Assembly (NCBI RefSeq): GCF_000282055.1 | Contig: NZ_AKJZ01000012.1 | Coordinates: 62,001-126,000, forward strand | Direction of reading: 5' to 3' | Origin: Flavobacterium sp. CF136 | GTDB taxonomy: Bacteria; Bacteroidota; Bacteroidia; Flavobacteriales; Flavobacteriaceae | DNA length: 64,000 nt | Shown: positions 45,747 to 54,231 of the stretch, piece by piece | Layout of the letters: every line of letters starts with the position of its first letter | How positions within the stretch are numbered: position 1 is the first letter of the stretch | Program-made: the position numbers and the translations under genes | The notes under the pieces: model-generated | What the model was told of the DNA's origin: nothing | Database searches by the model: none | The model's input: only the letters and a program-made list of their open reading frames with translations

Positions 45747-47765
45747 ATGAGTGCATCTCAAAATAATTTATTTCAAAAAGAGTTGGTCAGCGAAGCTTTC
45801 AAACAGTCTTTCGTGAAACTGAACCCAAAAATAATGTTCCGCAATCCTGTAATGTTTACAGTAGAGATTGGAACTTTCGTTATGTTTTTTGTTTGTCTTT
45901 GGATTCTGTCCGGAGAAAATTCACAAGGAAGTTTTGGTTATAATTTCACCATCTTTTTAATTCTGCTGGCAACTTTGCTTTTTGCCAATTTTGCCGAAGC
46001 TATTGCCGAAGCCAGAGGAAAAGCACAAGCCGACAGTTTAAGAAAAACAAGGGAAGAAACACCTGCAAAACTGGAAAACGGACAGACTATTTCGTCTGCA
46101 CAGCTTAAAAAAGGAGATATTTTTGTCTGCGAAGCCGGTGATATTATCGCTACCGATGGTGAAATCATCGAAGGCCTGGCTACTATTGACGAAAGCGCCA
46201 TTACAGGCGAAAGTGCCCCTGTAATCAGAGAATCCGGTGGAGATAAATCATCTGTAACCGGTGGTACAAAAGTACTGTCAGATAAAATAAAAGTAATTGT
46301 TACCTCTGAACCCGGTGAAAGCTTTTTAGACAAAATGATTGCTTTGGTAGAAGGTGCAAGCCGTCAGAAAACGCCAAACGAAATTGCCTTAACCATATTA
46401 TTGGCAGGTTTTACTTTAGTCTTTATTATTGTTACGGTTACACTAAAACCTTTCGCTGATTACGCCAACACTCCTATTACTATTGCTGCTTTTATTTCGC
46501 TTTTTGTATGTTTAATTCCAACAACGATTGGTGGTTTATTATCTGCAATTGGAATTGCGGGAATGGACAGGGCTTTGCGTGCCAACGTAATTACAAAATC
46601 CGGAAAAGCGGTTGAAACTGCCGGTGATATTGATGTTTTGCTTTTGGACAAAACAGGAACCATCACGATTGGAAACAGAAAAGCGACGAATTTTTACCCT
46701 TCAAAAGGAATTTCTCATGACGAATTTATTCAGTCAGCAGTATTGAGTTCTTTGGCAGATGATACTCCGGAAGGAAAGAGTATTGTGGAATTGGCCGGAG
46801 CCGATGTTGCCGGTAAATTATCTATTGAAGGTGCTGTTTTAATCAAATTCACTGCAGAAACCAGAACTTCCGGTGTAATCTTAAAAGACGGAACCAACAT
46901 TAGAAAAGGTGCTCAGGATGCGGCGAAAAATATTGCACAGCAAGCAGGAAACCCTTTCCCTGAAGATACGGCACAACAAGTTATCACAATTTCTTCAAAC
47001 GGAGGAACACCTTTGGTCGTCATTAAAAACAATCAGGTACAAGGTGTAATTGAATTGCAGGATATCATTAAAACGGGAATGAAAGAACGTTTTGAACGTT
47101 TGCGCAAAATGGGTATCAAAACTGTGATGGTTACTGGAGACAATCCGTTAACAGCCAAATTTATTGCGGAAAAAGCCGGCGTGGATGATTTTATTGCCGA
47201 AGCGAAACCTGAGGATAAAATGAATTATATCAAAAAAGAGCAGGCTGCAGGAAGATTGGTTGCCATGATGGGTGACGGAACAAACGATGCGCCGGCTTTG
47301 GCCCAGGCCAATGTGGGTGTTGCGATGAACAGTGGAACACAGGCTGCTAAAGAAGCCGGAAACATGGTCGATTTAGATAATGACCCAACCAAACTGATTG
47401 AGATTGTAGAAATAGGAAAACAGCTCTTGATGACACGCGGTACCTTAACTACTTTCTCGATTGCGAATGACGTTGCGAAGTATTTCGCCATTATCCCAGC
47501 CTTGTTTATCACAGCGATTCCAGCTTTGCAAGGATTAAACATCATGGGATTGCACAGTCCGGAAACTGCCATTTTATCTGCAGTAATTTTCAATGCCATA
47601 ATAATTCCGTTTTTGATTCCGCTGGCGTTGCGAGGTGTTGCGTACAAACCAATTGGAGCTTCGGCATTGTTACGCAGAAACTTATTTATCTACGGACTTG
47701 GCGGTGTTTTGGTTCCTTTTATTGGGATTAAACTGATTGATTTACTAGTATCTATATTTATGTAA
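45747..47765 (+). CDS. kdpB: Potassium-transporting ATPase ATP-binding subunit B
   Basis: A 672-residue P-type (P1A) ATPase. Asp301 in [10 protein letters not shown] is the phosphorylation site; TGES (153-156) is the actuator motif; [20 protein letters not shown] and [19 protein letters not shown] belong to the P and hinge regions. The membrane helix with [11 protein letters not shown] carries the IPTT motif. It drives K+ uptake with KdpA. The serine of TGES, the site of inhibitory phosphorylation in E. coli, is conserved. Confidence 0.98.
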   Translation: MSASQNNLFQKELVSEAFKQSFVKLNPKIMFRNPVMFTVEIGTFVMFFVCLWILSGENSQGSFGYNFTIFLILLATLLFANFAEAIAEARGKAQADSLRKTREETPAKLENGQTISSAQLKKGDIFVCEAGDIIATDGEIIEGLATIDESAITGESAPVIRESGGDKSSVTGGTKVLSDKIKVIVTSEPGESFLDKMIALVEGASRQKTPNEIALTILLAGFTLVFIIVTVTLKPFADYANTPITIAAFISLFVCLIPTTIGGLLSAIGIAGMDRALRANVITKSGKAVETAGDIDVLLLDKTGTITIGNRKATNFYPSKGISHDEFIQSAVLSSLADDTPEGKSIVELAGADVAGKLSIEGAVLIKFTAETRTSGVILKDGTNIRKGAQDAAKNIAQQAGNPFPEDTAQQVITISSNGGTPLVVIKNNQVQGVIELQDIIKTGMKERFERLRKMGIKTVMVTGDNPLTAKFIAEKAGVDDFIAEAKPEDKMNYIKKEQAAGRLVAMMGDGTNDAPALAQANVGVAMNSGTQAAKEAGNMVDLDNDPTKLIEIVEIGKQLLMTRGTLTTFSIANDVAKYFAIIPALFITAIPALQGLNIMGLHSPETAILSAVIFNAIIIPFLIPLALRGVAYKPIGASALLRRNLFIYGLGGVLVPFIGIKLIDLLVSIFM

Positions 47766-47774
47766 AATGGTTTT

Positions 47775-47850
47775 AGTTAAATGTAAAATGTCTCCAAAAT
47801 CAACATTTTACAAAATCCATCTCACATTTTACAAATAACACTTTACATTA
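47775..47850. repeat. ATGTAAAATG / CATTTTACA words between kdpB and kdpC
   Basis: ATGTAAAATG followed by three inverted variants (ACATTTTACA, CACATTTTACA, CACTTTACATT). The same words recur at 50975-51060, so both spacers share one family. Confidence 0.6.
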
Positions 47851-47862
47851 AAACATAAAAAA

Positions 47863-48423
47863 ATGAAAACAAATAGTATGCCCGCCCTTAGATTAACTCT
47901 TTTTTGTGCTCTGTTTTTCTCCGGAGTTTACACGATGAGTATTCTTGGTATTGCACAATTTGCGCCTAATCACGGAAAAGGTGAAATCGTAACTTCAAAA
48001 GGAAAAAATTACCATATTAATGTAGCCCAGAAATTTACAGATAATAAATATTTCTGGTCTCGTCCTTCGGCTGTAGATTATAATGCTGCAGGTTCCGGTG
48101 GAAGTAATAAAGGAACTAACAATCCTGACTATTTAGCCGAAGTAAAAACCAGAATCGATACTTTTTTATTGAAAAACCCAACGGTAAAACGCAGCGAGGT
48201 TCCATCAGAATTGGTAACGGCTTCCGGAAGCGGGTTAGATCCCGACATTTCTGTAGCAGGTGCTAAAATACAAGTGGATCGTATTGCTAAGACACGTAAT
48301 GTTTCTGCTGATAAAGTAGCAGCCTTAATTGAAAAAACGAAACAAGAACCTCTTTTGGGTATTTTAGGAACAGAGAAAATCAATGTTCTGGCTTTGAATA
48401 TTGCTTTGGATGAGTTAAAATAA
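47863..48423 (+). CDS. kdpC: Potassium-transporting ATPase subunit C
   Basis: A 186-residue subunit with one N-terminal transmembrane helix (LRLTLFCALFFSGVYTMSIL) and a periplasmic domain. Landmarks are FWSRPSAVDYNAAGSGGSN, VTASGSGLDPDISV and RIAKTRNVSADKVAALIEK. KdpC bridges KdpA and KdpB and is thought to raise K+ affinity. Length is normal. Confidence 0.97.
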   Translation: MKTNSMPALRLTLFCALFFSGVYTMSILGIAQFAPNHGKGEIVTSKGKNYHINVAQKFTDNKYFWSRPSAVDYNAAGSGGSNKGTNNPDYLAEVKTRIDTFLLKNPTVKRSEVPSELVTASGSGLDPDISVAGAKIQVDRIAKTRNVSADKVAALIEKTKQEPLLGILGTEKINVLALNIALDELK

Positions 48424-48457
48424 TTTTTAAGGTCCTGAGATTCTGTGAGGCTAAGTT

Positions 48458-48490
48458 TATCCTAACAGGTTTTAGAAACCTGTTAGGATA
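48458..48490. repeat. Perfect 15-bp inverted repeat after kdpC
   Basis: TATCCTAACAGGTTT (48458-48472) pairs exactly with 48476-48490, 3-base loop. CCTAACAGG/CCTGTTAGG hairpins are common dispersed units in flavobacteria. It could stop or attenuate transcription between kdpC and the barrel gene. Confidence 0.7.
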
Positions 48491-48510
48491 ACGAAACGAT
48501 CTTTTTATCC

Positions 48511-48604
48511 CAAAAGCCCTAGCCCAGATAGAAGCGGTATCCTTTTTATTCGCTTTTTTTGCGGATGAAAAGATACAAGCGGATAGCTGGAAACAGCTCC
48601 TTAA
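48511..48604 (+). ncRNA. Candidate flavo-1-like structured RNA or repeat
   Basis: The run with AGCCCTAGCCCAGATAGAAG, GGTATCCTTTTTATTCGC, GCGGATGAAAAGATAC and AAGCGGATAGCTGGAAACAG agrees with a phrase I recognise from many flavobacterial intergenic regions and associate with the flavo-1 RNA motif. ATCCTTTTTATTCGC can pair imperfectly with GCGGATGAAAAGAT. The assignment is from memory of the motif, not from a covariance search. Confidence 0.5.
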
Positions 48605-48621
48605 AACCTATAATAATAAAT

Positions 48622-48683
48622 GAGGATGAGATTAGCTTACGCTTAGTTCGCTGGCGCTCAAGTACTTCGTTCTTCACAATGAC
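48622..48683. repeat. GAGGATGAGATT...CAATGAC dispersed element, copy 1
   Basis: Starts GAGGATGAGATTAGC and ends TTCGTTCTTCACAATGAC; shares its ends with 51084-51118. Its final ATG is in frame just before the barrel start. It is longer in the middle than the second copy. Confidence 0.6.
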
Positions 48684-48690
48684 AAACAAA

Positions 48691-49767
48691 ATGAAAAAAA
48701 TAATATTTACCGCTTTAATCGCTTTTGGTTTTACCTGTTTACACGCTCAGGAAGAATCTAAAAGCCCATTTACATTTTCGGGATATGTGGACACTTATTA
48801 CAGTTATGATTTTGGGAAACCGGACAATCATACACGCCCGGGATTTTTTTACAGTTACAACAAAAGCAACGAAGTCAACCTGAATTTGGGTTTGGCAAAA
48901 GTGAATTACAGCAAAGATAATGTTCGTGGAAATTTTGCTTTAATGGCAGGAACTTACGCCGAATACAATATGGCAGCCGAGCAGGGTTTACTGAAAAATG
49001 TATACGAAGCGAATGTGGGTGTAAAGATTTCTTCCACTCATAATCTGTGGATTGATGCCGGAATTATGCCTTCGCATATTGGTTTTGAAAGTGCAATTGG
49101 AAAAGATTGCCAGAATTTAACGAGAAGTATTCTGGCTGAAAATTCGCCTTATTATGAAACTGGTGTCAAAATTGGTTACACCTCTGAATCCGGAGCATGG
49201 TATTTGGCCGGAATGTATCTGAATGGATGGCAGCGCATTGAGAAAGCTGAAGGCAATCATACCCCTGCGTTTGGAACGCAGGTTACATATAAACCATCGG
49301 ATAGAATAGCTTTGAACTGGAGTACTTATGTTGGTAATGAGCAGCCGGATATTGACAGAAAATGGCGTTATTTTAATAATTTCTACGGGCAATTTAAGGC
49401 AACGGATAAAACAAATGTTACCGCTGGTTTTGATGTTGGTTCACAGCAATCAGCCAATAAAAGCAACAAATACGACACTTGGTTTTCGCCGGTTTTGATT
49501 CTGCAATACAAACCAACAGATAAAATTCAGTTAGCCGCTCGTGGTGAATATTATAATGATGAAAAAGGTGTAATAATTGCCACAGAAACACCAAACGGTT
49601 TTCAAACTTATGGATTTTCGGCTAACTTTGATTACTTGGTTACTGATAATGTTATGTTTAGAATTGAAGCCAGAAATCTTTCGAGTAAAGATGAAGTGTT
49701 TACAAAAAATAATCTTCCAACGGATACGAATACATTTGTAACGACTTCGCTGGCGATTTCTTTCTAG
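48691..49767 (+). CDS. Outer-membrane beta-barrel protein of the kdp locus (porin-like)
   Basis: About 358 residues, with signal peptide MKKIIFTALIAFGFTCLHAQ. The mature part is an outer-membrane barrel: FSGYVDTYYSYDFG, EVNLNLGLAKVNYS, IDAGIMPSHIGFESAIG, WYLAGMYLNGWQRIE, ending FVTTSLAISF. It resembles porin-like BBP2 barrels. The frame opens at 48559 inside a repeat-rich stretch; ATG 48691 gives the signal. It sits between kdpC and the KdpD domain, so it may serve K+ entry across the outer membrane or a sensing role; this is inference. Confidence 0.85.
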   Translation: MKKIIFTALIAFGFTCLHAQEESKSPFTFSGYVDTYYSYDFGKPDNHTRPGFFYSYNKSNEVNLNLGLAKVNYSKDNVRGNFALMAGTYAEYNMAAEQGLLKNVYEANVGVKISSTHNLWIDAGIMPSHIGFESAIGKDCQNLTRSILAENSPYYETGVKIGYTSESGAWYLAGMYLNGWQRIEKAEGNHTPAFGTQVTYKPSDRIALNWSTYVGNEQPDIDRKWRYFNNFYGQFKATDKTNVTAGFDVGSQQSANKSNKYDTWFSPVLILQYKPTDKIQLAARGEYYNDEKGVIIATETPNGFQTYGFSANFDYLVTDNVMFRIEARNLSSKDEVFTKNNLPTDTNTFVTTSLAISF

Positions 49768-49780
49768 CTTTTGGCTATAG

Positions 49781-49845
49781 GCTTTAAGCAATAGGCTTTT
49801 GAAAAGTCATATTGCTTAAAGCTTACAGCTTTTATTGCTTAAAGC
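49781..49845. repeat. Three copies of a 13-bp word before the KdpD gene
   Basis: GCTTTAAGCAATA (49781-49793) is inverted relative to two copies of TATTGCTTAAAGC (49810-49822, 49833-49845). The first pair could form a 13-bp hairpin. The last copy ends 7 bp before the ATG at 49853. Confidence 0.7.
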
Positions 49846-49852
49846 AAAAATT

Positions 49853-50974
49853 ATGGAAAAAGAAAATAATGCACAGCACTTTCTAGATTTAATTCAGAAA
49901 TCACGAAAAGGAAAGTTTAAAGTCTACATTGGGATGAGCGCCGGTGTGGGCAAAACTTTTCGTATGTTGCAGGAAGCACATACATTGTTGAAAAACGGAA
50001 TTGACGTCAAAATCGGTTACATCGAAACGCATATGCGAAAGGAAACGCATGAACTGTTGTTTGGTTTGCCCGTAATTCCGAGACGGACCATTTTTTATAA
50101 AGGAAAAGAGCTCGAAGAACTTGATGTGCAGGCAATTATCAACCTCCGTCCGGAAGTGGTTATTATTGATGAATTGGCGCACACAAATGTTGAAGGAAGC
50201 AAAAACGAAAAACGCTGGCAGGATGTTTTGGAAATTATTGAAGCGGGAATCAATGTGATTTCGGCTGTGAATATTCAGCATATTGAGAGTTTGAATGAAG
50301 ATGTAAAACGCATAACAGGCATTGATGTCCAGGAACGGGTTCCTGATAATGTTTTGCGTCTGGCTGACGAAGTCGTGAATATCGATTTGACATCCGAAGA
50401 TTTGATTGCGCGTTTGAAAGAAGGAAAAATTTATACGGCAGATAAAATCCAGACGGCTTTAACGAATTTTTTCAAGTCGGAACAAATTTTACAATTGCGT
50501 GAATTGGCTTTGAAAGAAGTCGCGAGTCAGGTCGTTCGAAAAGTCGAAAGTGAAGTTCCTCAATTGCACGCTTTAAAACACGAAAAACTGTTGGCATGTA
50601 TTAGCAGTAATGATAAAACGGCTAAAATTGTAATTAGGAAGGCGGCGCGTCTGGCAAGTTATTACAACGGAATCTGGTATGTTTTGTATGTAGAAACCCC
50701 AAAAGAAAGCAGTACCAAAATTGCACTGGACAAACAACGCCATTTGATCAATAACTATAAACTGGCGGTACAATTAGGTGCTGAAGTGATTAAAACAGAA
50801 CATAAAAATATTGCTGATGCGATCCTGATTGCGGTTGAAGAAAAACAAATTACAACTGTCTGTATCGGAAAACCGCATTTGAATTTATTTAAAGTAATTT
50901 TGTCTACAACTATTTTTAGGCGCTTGCTAAATAAGCTGTCTTTATCGAATGTAGACCTTGTTATTTTATCTTAA
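49853..50974 (+). CDS. kdpD: Stand-alone KdpD N-terminal sensor domain
   Basis: A 373-residue protein that matches only the cytoplasmic N-terminal part of KdpD. Walker A is GMSAGVGKT in KVYIGMSAGVGKTFRMLQEA; Walker-B-like VVIIDELAHTNVEGSKNEKRW and VNIQHIESLNEDV are KdpD landmarks. The last ~120 residues are a Usp-like domain (LLACISSNDKTAKIVIRKAARLA cut short here by rule: LLACISSNDKTAKIV). No transmembrane or kinase part is present; a separate kinase gene follows. The frame has an earlier TTG (49835) inside a repeat; ATG 49853 is preferred. Confidence 0.93.
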   Translation: MEKENNAQHFLDLIQKSRKGKFKVYIGMSAGVGKTFRMLQEAHTLLKNGIDVKIGYIETHMRKETHELLFGLPVIPRRTIFYKGKELEELDVQAIINLRPEVVIIDELAHTNVEGSKNEKRWQDVLEIIEAGINVISAVNIQHIESLNEDVKRITGIDVQERVPDNVLRLADEVVNIDLTSEDLIARLKEGKIYTADKIQTALTNFFKSEQILQLRELALKEVASQVVRKVESEVPQLHALKHEKLLACISSNDKTAKIVIRKAARLASYYNGIWYVLYVETPKESSTKIALDKQRHLINNYKLAVQLGAEVIKTEHKNIADAILIAVEEKQITTVCIGKPHLNLFKVILSTTIFRRLLNKLSLSNVDLVILS

Positions 50975-51060
50975 ATGTAAAATGTTATTTCTAAAATGTA
51001 AAATGGTTAGGGAAGTCGGAGAAAGTACATTTTACATCTCACAAATAACATCTCGCAAAA
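50975..51060. repeat. ATGTAAAATG words before the kinase gene
   Basis: ATGTAAAATG occurs twice, followed by TACATTTTACATCTCACAAA and TAACATCTCGCAAAA; the same word family as at 47775-47850. No coding potential. Confidence 0.6.
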
Positions 51061-51083
51061 AAATAAAACAATAATTAAATTTA

Positions 51084-51118
51084 GAGGATGAGATTGCTTC
51101 GTTCCTCGCAATGACGTC
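51084..51118. repeat. GAGGATGAGATT...CAATGAC dispersed element, copy 2
   Basis: GAGGATGAGATTGCTTCGTT, then CCTCGCAATGACGTC, ending at the kinase ATG (51119). Contains inverted ATTGC/GCAAT. It matches the ends of 48622-48683. Confidence 0.65.
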
Positions 51119-52852
51119 ATGAGAATTAAAACCAAATTGAATCTGGGAGTTGGATTATTATTTTTAATGATTATCATACTCTCGTTAGTGAGTGCCTTTT
51201 ATATTTTTTCAATCAAAAAAGACACTGAAAACATTCTGAAAGCCAATTATAATACGTTGGAATATTCCAGAAACATGCTTTTGTCATTAGACGAAATTTC
51301 TACCGATGCTGATCATGCGATTATTACTTTTAAAAAAAATCTGCTGAATCAGACGAAAAACATAACCGAATCCGGTGAGAAAAAAGTAACGGATAATCTT
51401 AAAGAAAACTTTACTCTTTTAGAAAAAAACACAGCTGATGAAGCAGTAAAAACGCAAATCAGGCGAGATATTTTTGCAATTATGAAACTCAATTTGGATG
51501 CGATAAAACAAAAAAGTGATATTGCCAAACGTACCGCCGAAACTGCCAATTTTTCGATTGCTATTGTGGGAACGCTGTGCTTTTTGATTGCTTTTAATTT
51601 ACTGGTTAATTTACCAAACAATATTGCCAGCCCAATTAAGGAATTAACGCTGAGTATTAAGGAAATTGCCAATAAAAATTATTCGGAACGTGTGCATTTT
51701 ACCAATCATAACGAATATGGTGATCTGGCAAAATCATTTAATACGATGGCGCAGAAACTTCAGGAATACAACAACAGTAATTTGTACAAATTGTTCTTTG
51801 AGAAAAAACGACTGGAAACGCTGATCAATAATATGCACGATCCTATTATTGGACTGGATAATGAAGGGATTGTTTTATTTATGAACGATGAAGCGCTGAA
51901 GATTATCGGAATGAAATTAGAGGATATTATTGGTAAATCTGCTTCTGTTCTGGCCTCGTCAAATGACCTGATTCGTTCATTAATTTTAAAAGACGATACT
52001 GATTCTCCAAAAAAACAGCCTCTTAAAATTTTTGCTCACGGAAAAGAAAGTTATTTTGATAAAGAAATTATCAACATCACGATAACGCCCACAGGTGAAG
52101 AAAAAGAAATTAATATAGGCGATGTAATTATCCTGCGAAATATTACTTTGTTCAAAGAGCTTGATTTTGCTAAAACTAATTTTATTGCAACGGTTTCACA
52201 CGAATTAAAAACACCAATTGCTTCTATAAAACTAAGTCTTAAATTACTTGAAAATGCCAAAACGGGTGATATGAATGACGATCAGAAACAGCTGGTCGAA
52301 AGTATTAAAGATGACAGTCAGCGATTATTGAAAATTACAGGCGAATTACTCAATCTATCTCAATTGGAAACTGGAAATATTCAGTTGAATATTGAAAAAA
52401 GCAACCCTTATCATATTGTAGATTATGCTGTCGAAGCGGTAAAAGTACAAGCCGATCAAAAACAGATAAAACTGGTTATTGAAGCCGATAAAAACTTACC
52501 GGATATAAATGCTGATAATGAAAAAACGTGCTGGGTTTTGATAAATTTTTTAACCAATGCAATAACGTATTCTCCATCACAAAGTAAAATTACAATTAGA
52601 TTAAGAAAGATAGATGAACAACATGTTATTTTTCAGGTGATTGATAGCGGAAAAGGAATAGATTCCAGATATAAAGACAAAGTTTTTGATAAATATTTCC
52701 AAATCCCCGGCAGTAATAAATCCGGGACAGGCTTAGGGCTTGCAATATGCAAAGATTTTATTGAGGCCCAAAATGGAAAAATAAATCTGGACAGCGAACT
52801 TGGCTCAGGAAGTACCTTTAGTATCACAATGAATATTTATAACGAAATATAA
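51119..52852 (+). CDS. HAMP-PAS sensor histidine kinase of the kdp locus
   Basis: A 577-residue kinase. Two transmembrane helices (LGVGLLFLMIIILSLVSAFY and VGTLCFLIAFNLLV) flank a helical periplasmic domain of ~130 residues. HAMP (~175-225), PAS (~235-340, LINNMHDPIIGLDNEGIV), HisKA with H-box FIATVSHELKTPIASIK, and HATPase with N-box (INFLTNAITYSP), SGKGIDSRYKDKVFDKYF and SGTGLGLAIC. It follows the KdpD sensor domain and probably supplies its missing kinase. The likely receiver partner is the sigma-54 activator at the other end of the locus. Confidence 0.94.
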   Translation: MRIKTKLNLGVGLLFLMIIILSLVSAFYIFSIKKDTENILKANYNTLEYSRNMLLSLDEISTDADHAIITFKKNLLNQTKNITESGEKKVTDNLKENFTLLEKNTADEAVKTQIRRDIFAIMKLNLDAIKQKSDIAKRTAETANFSIAIVGTLCFLIAFNLLVNLPNNIASPIKELTLSIKEIANKNYSERVHFTNHNEYGDLAKSFNTMAQKLQEYNNSNLYKLFFEKKRLETLINNMHDPIIGLDNEGIVLFMNDEALKIIGMKLEDIIGKSASVLASSNDLIRSLILKDDTDSPKKQPLKIFAHGKESYFDKEIINITITPTGEEKEINIGDVIILRNITLFKELDFAKTNFIATVSHELKTPIASIKLSLKLLENAKTGDMNDDQKQLVESIKDDSQRLLKITGELLNLSQLETGNIQLNIEKSNPYHIVDYAVEAVKVQADQKQIKLVIEADKNLPDINADNEKTCWVLINFLTNAITYSPSQSKITIRLRKIDEQHVIFQVIDSGKGIDSRYKDKVFDKYFQIPGSNKSGTGLGLAICKDFIEAQNGKINLDSELGSGSTFSITMNIYNEI

Positions 52853-52913
52853 CGAAGCCTGCTATAATTATGCTGCCGAATGTGAAAAAATGACAGCTTA
52901 ATTCATATTTAAG

Positions 52914-52955
52914 ATTCAATATTAGATGCATGAATTTCATCATCTAATATTGAAT
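52914..52955. terminator. Hairpin between convergent genes
   Basis: ATTCAATATTAGATG (52914-52928) pairs perfectly with 52941-52955, loop 12. It lies between the kinase and the minus-strand HMA-like gene. There is no strong T-run, so efficiency is uncertain. Confidence 0.6.
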
Positions 52956-52982
52956 ATGATTATAGGCAAAACGTTTATAGTA

Positions 52983-53237
52983 TTATTCCAGCTCTTCACA
53001 ATAATAACCCAGTGTTTGAATCTTTTCAATTATTTGATCAGCAGTATAAGAATTGCCTTCAGTACGCATGATTTTGTCACAGTCCTCGAGATCGAAAGTA
53101 ATTAGTAAATCATTAGAAACTTCAAATATTTTTTTAATTTTAACTATATCTTTTTTATATTTTATAGATGTTTTAAAAACTAATATCATATCCTTTTGTG
53201 ATTTCACGGTTTTTAATTTATAAGTTTTATTTTTCAT
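52983..53237 (-). CDS. Small HMA-like protein lacking the CxxC metal site
   Basis: An 84-residue protein with a beta-alpha-beta-beta-alpha-beta pattern: MILVFKTSIKYKKDIVKIKK, LLITFDLEDCDKIMRTEG, ADQIIEKIQTLGYYCEELE. This is the ferredoxin-like layout of heavy-metal-associated domains, but the metal-binding CxxC is absent; a lone Cys in LEDCD and one in YYCEEL remain. Similar proteins exist in Bacteroidota as far as I recall; function unknown. Its start overlaps the end of the DUF6268 gene by 11 bp, so they are coupled. Confidence 0.8.
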   Translation of the reverse strand: MKNKTYKLKTVKSQKDMILVFKTSIKYKKDIVKIKKIFEVSNDLLITFDLEDCDKIMRTEGNSYTADQIIEKIQTLGYYCEELE

Positions 53238-54117
53238 TTTCTTTTAATCTCATACTTAAACCAATACTAAAGTAAGGTGAAGGATTTAAGTTGTGATTTT
53301 GATTTTGTACTAAATCGAAATGTGTATCCAGCATACTATAATCTTTTATTAAGCTAACTCCTGCTTTGGCATTTAGCCATAATATTCCGTCTATTCTTTT
53401 GGAAACATTTAATAATAACGGGATGTTAATTGTCCTGATATATTTTGCCTCAGTATTTGAATCTGAGCCTGCATTATAGACTGCTGTCTCAAGGTTAATC
53501 AGCATTCCATATTCCCAATTCTGATTTGGTAAAAATGTTAATTGTGCATTTCCGGGAAGAATTGCTTCAAAACGAAGTCTTTTTGATTCATAAGAAATTG
53601 CCAATAAAGGAGTTATATTGTTTTTAAAATAATCTTTACTGTATGACAGGCCATATCCAATTTTTAATTTATCATTCCTTTTTAAAGAATGATAAATAAT
53701 CGCAGAAATAGCAGGAAAAAAATCTTTTGAATCTAGTTTGCTCTGAAGATCTGAACGATAAATAATTTGAGGCAATATAAACAGATACCGTCTTTCATCA
53801 AGATTATACCGAAATAAAGCAGACCATTTAGCATCAGTAAGTTGTTTTTTAAACTCATCGGAAGCATTTGTATTATTAGAAAAATCATATTCTGAAAATT
53901 TATAGGAAAGAATATTGTTCATCTTCATATTATTTCCAAGTTTAATAGTTGGGGTGATCAAGTAAGTATCTAATGAACCAATAGCCATTTCTGAGTTGCT
54001 GTTATTAAACTTTGCCGGAGTTGCCTGTGAATAATTTAATGAAAAGAACTCATTTTTTTCCTGTGATTTGCCTGACAATGAAAATAGAAAGATTAAAATA
54101 ATAAGGTTAGTTTTCAA
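53227..54117 (-). CDS. DUF6268-like exported beta-barrel protein
   Basis: A 296-residue protein with signal peptide (MKTNLIILIFLFSLSGKSQ). The rest is made of amphipathic strands (YLITPTIKLGNNMKMNNIL, YLFILPQIIYRSDL, KLKIGYGLSYSKDYF, LRFEAILPGNAQLTFLPN) and ends PYFSIGLSMRLKENEK. The pattern fits DUF6268 outer-membrane barrels. It is first in a two-gene operon with the HMA-like protein and divergent from a Crp/Fnr regulator. Confidence 0.8.
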   Translation of the reverse strand: MKTNLIILIFLFSLSGKSQEKNEFFSLNYSQATPAKFNNSNSEMAIGSLDTYLITPTIKLGNNMKMNNILSYKFSEYDFSNNTNASDEFKKQLTDAKWSALFRYNLDERRYLFILPQIIYRSDLQSKLDSKDFFPAISAIIYHSLKRNDKLKIGYGLSYSKDYFKNNITPLLAISYESKRLRFEAILPGNAQLTFLPNQNWEYGMLINLETAVYNAGSDSNTEAKYIRTINIPLLLNVSKRIDGILWLNAKAGVSLIKDYSMLDTHFDLVQNQNHNLNPSPYFSIGLSMRLKENEK

Positions 54118-54187
54118 AATATAAAAGTTGATTTTAAAGTTTTATGATTATCTAAATTTTTGTTGCTATTTTGTACTTTGCAAATAT

Positions 54188-54202
54188 GATCCATTCGGGA
54201 TC
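54188..54202. promoter_or_regulatory. Candidate operator between DUF6268 and Crp/Fnr genes
   Basis: GATCCATTCGGGATC is a perfect 5-5-5 inverted repeat 30 bp upstream of the Crp/Fnr ATG and ~70 bp upstream of the divergent gene. A dimeric regulator could bind there; the Crp/Fnr protein is the obvious candidate. Confidence 0.35.
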
Positions 54203-54231
54203 TTTAAAATGTTGATTTGGATCAATAAAAA

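Noticed and set aside
47225..47647. 140-aa minus-strand frame
   Set aside because: Antisense of kdpB; the plus strand encodes conserved P-type ATPase motifs there.
48559..48690. N-terminal extension of the outer-membrane barrel frame
   Set aside because: It translates repeat and RNA-motif sequence; the true signal peptide begins at 48691.
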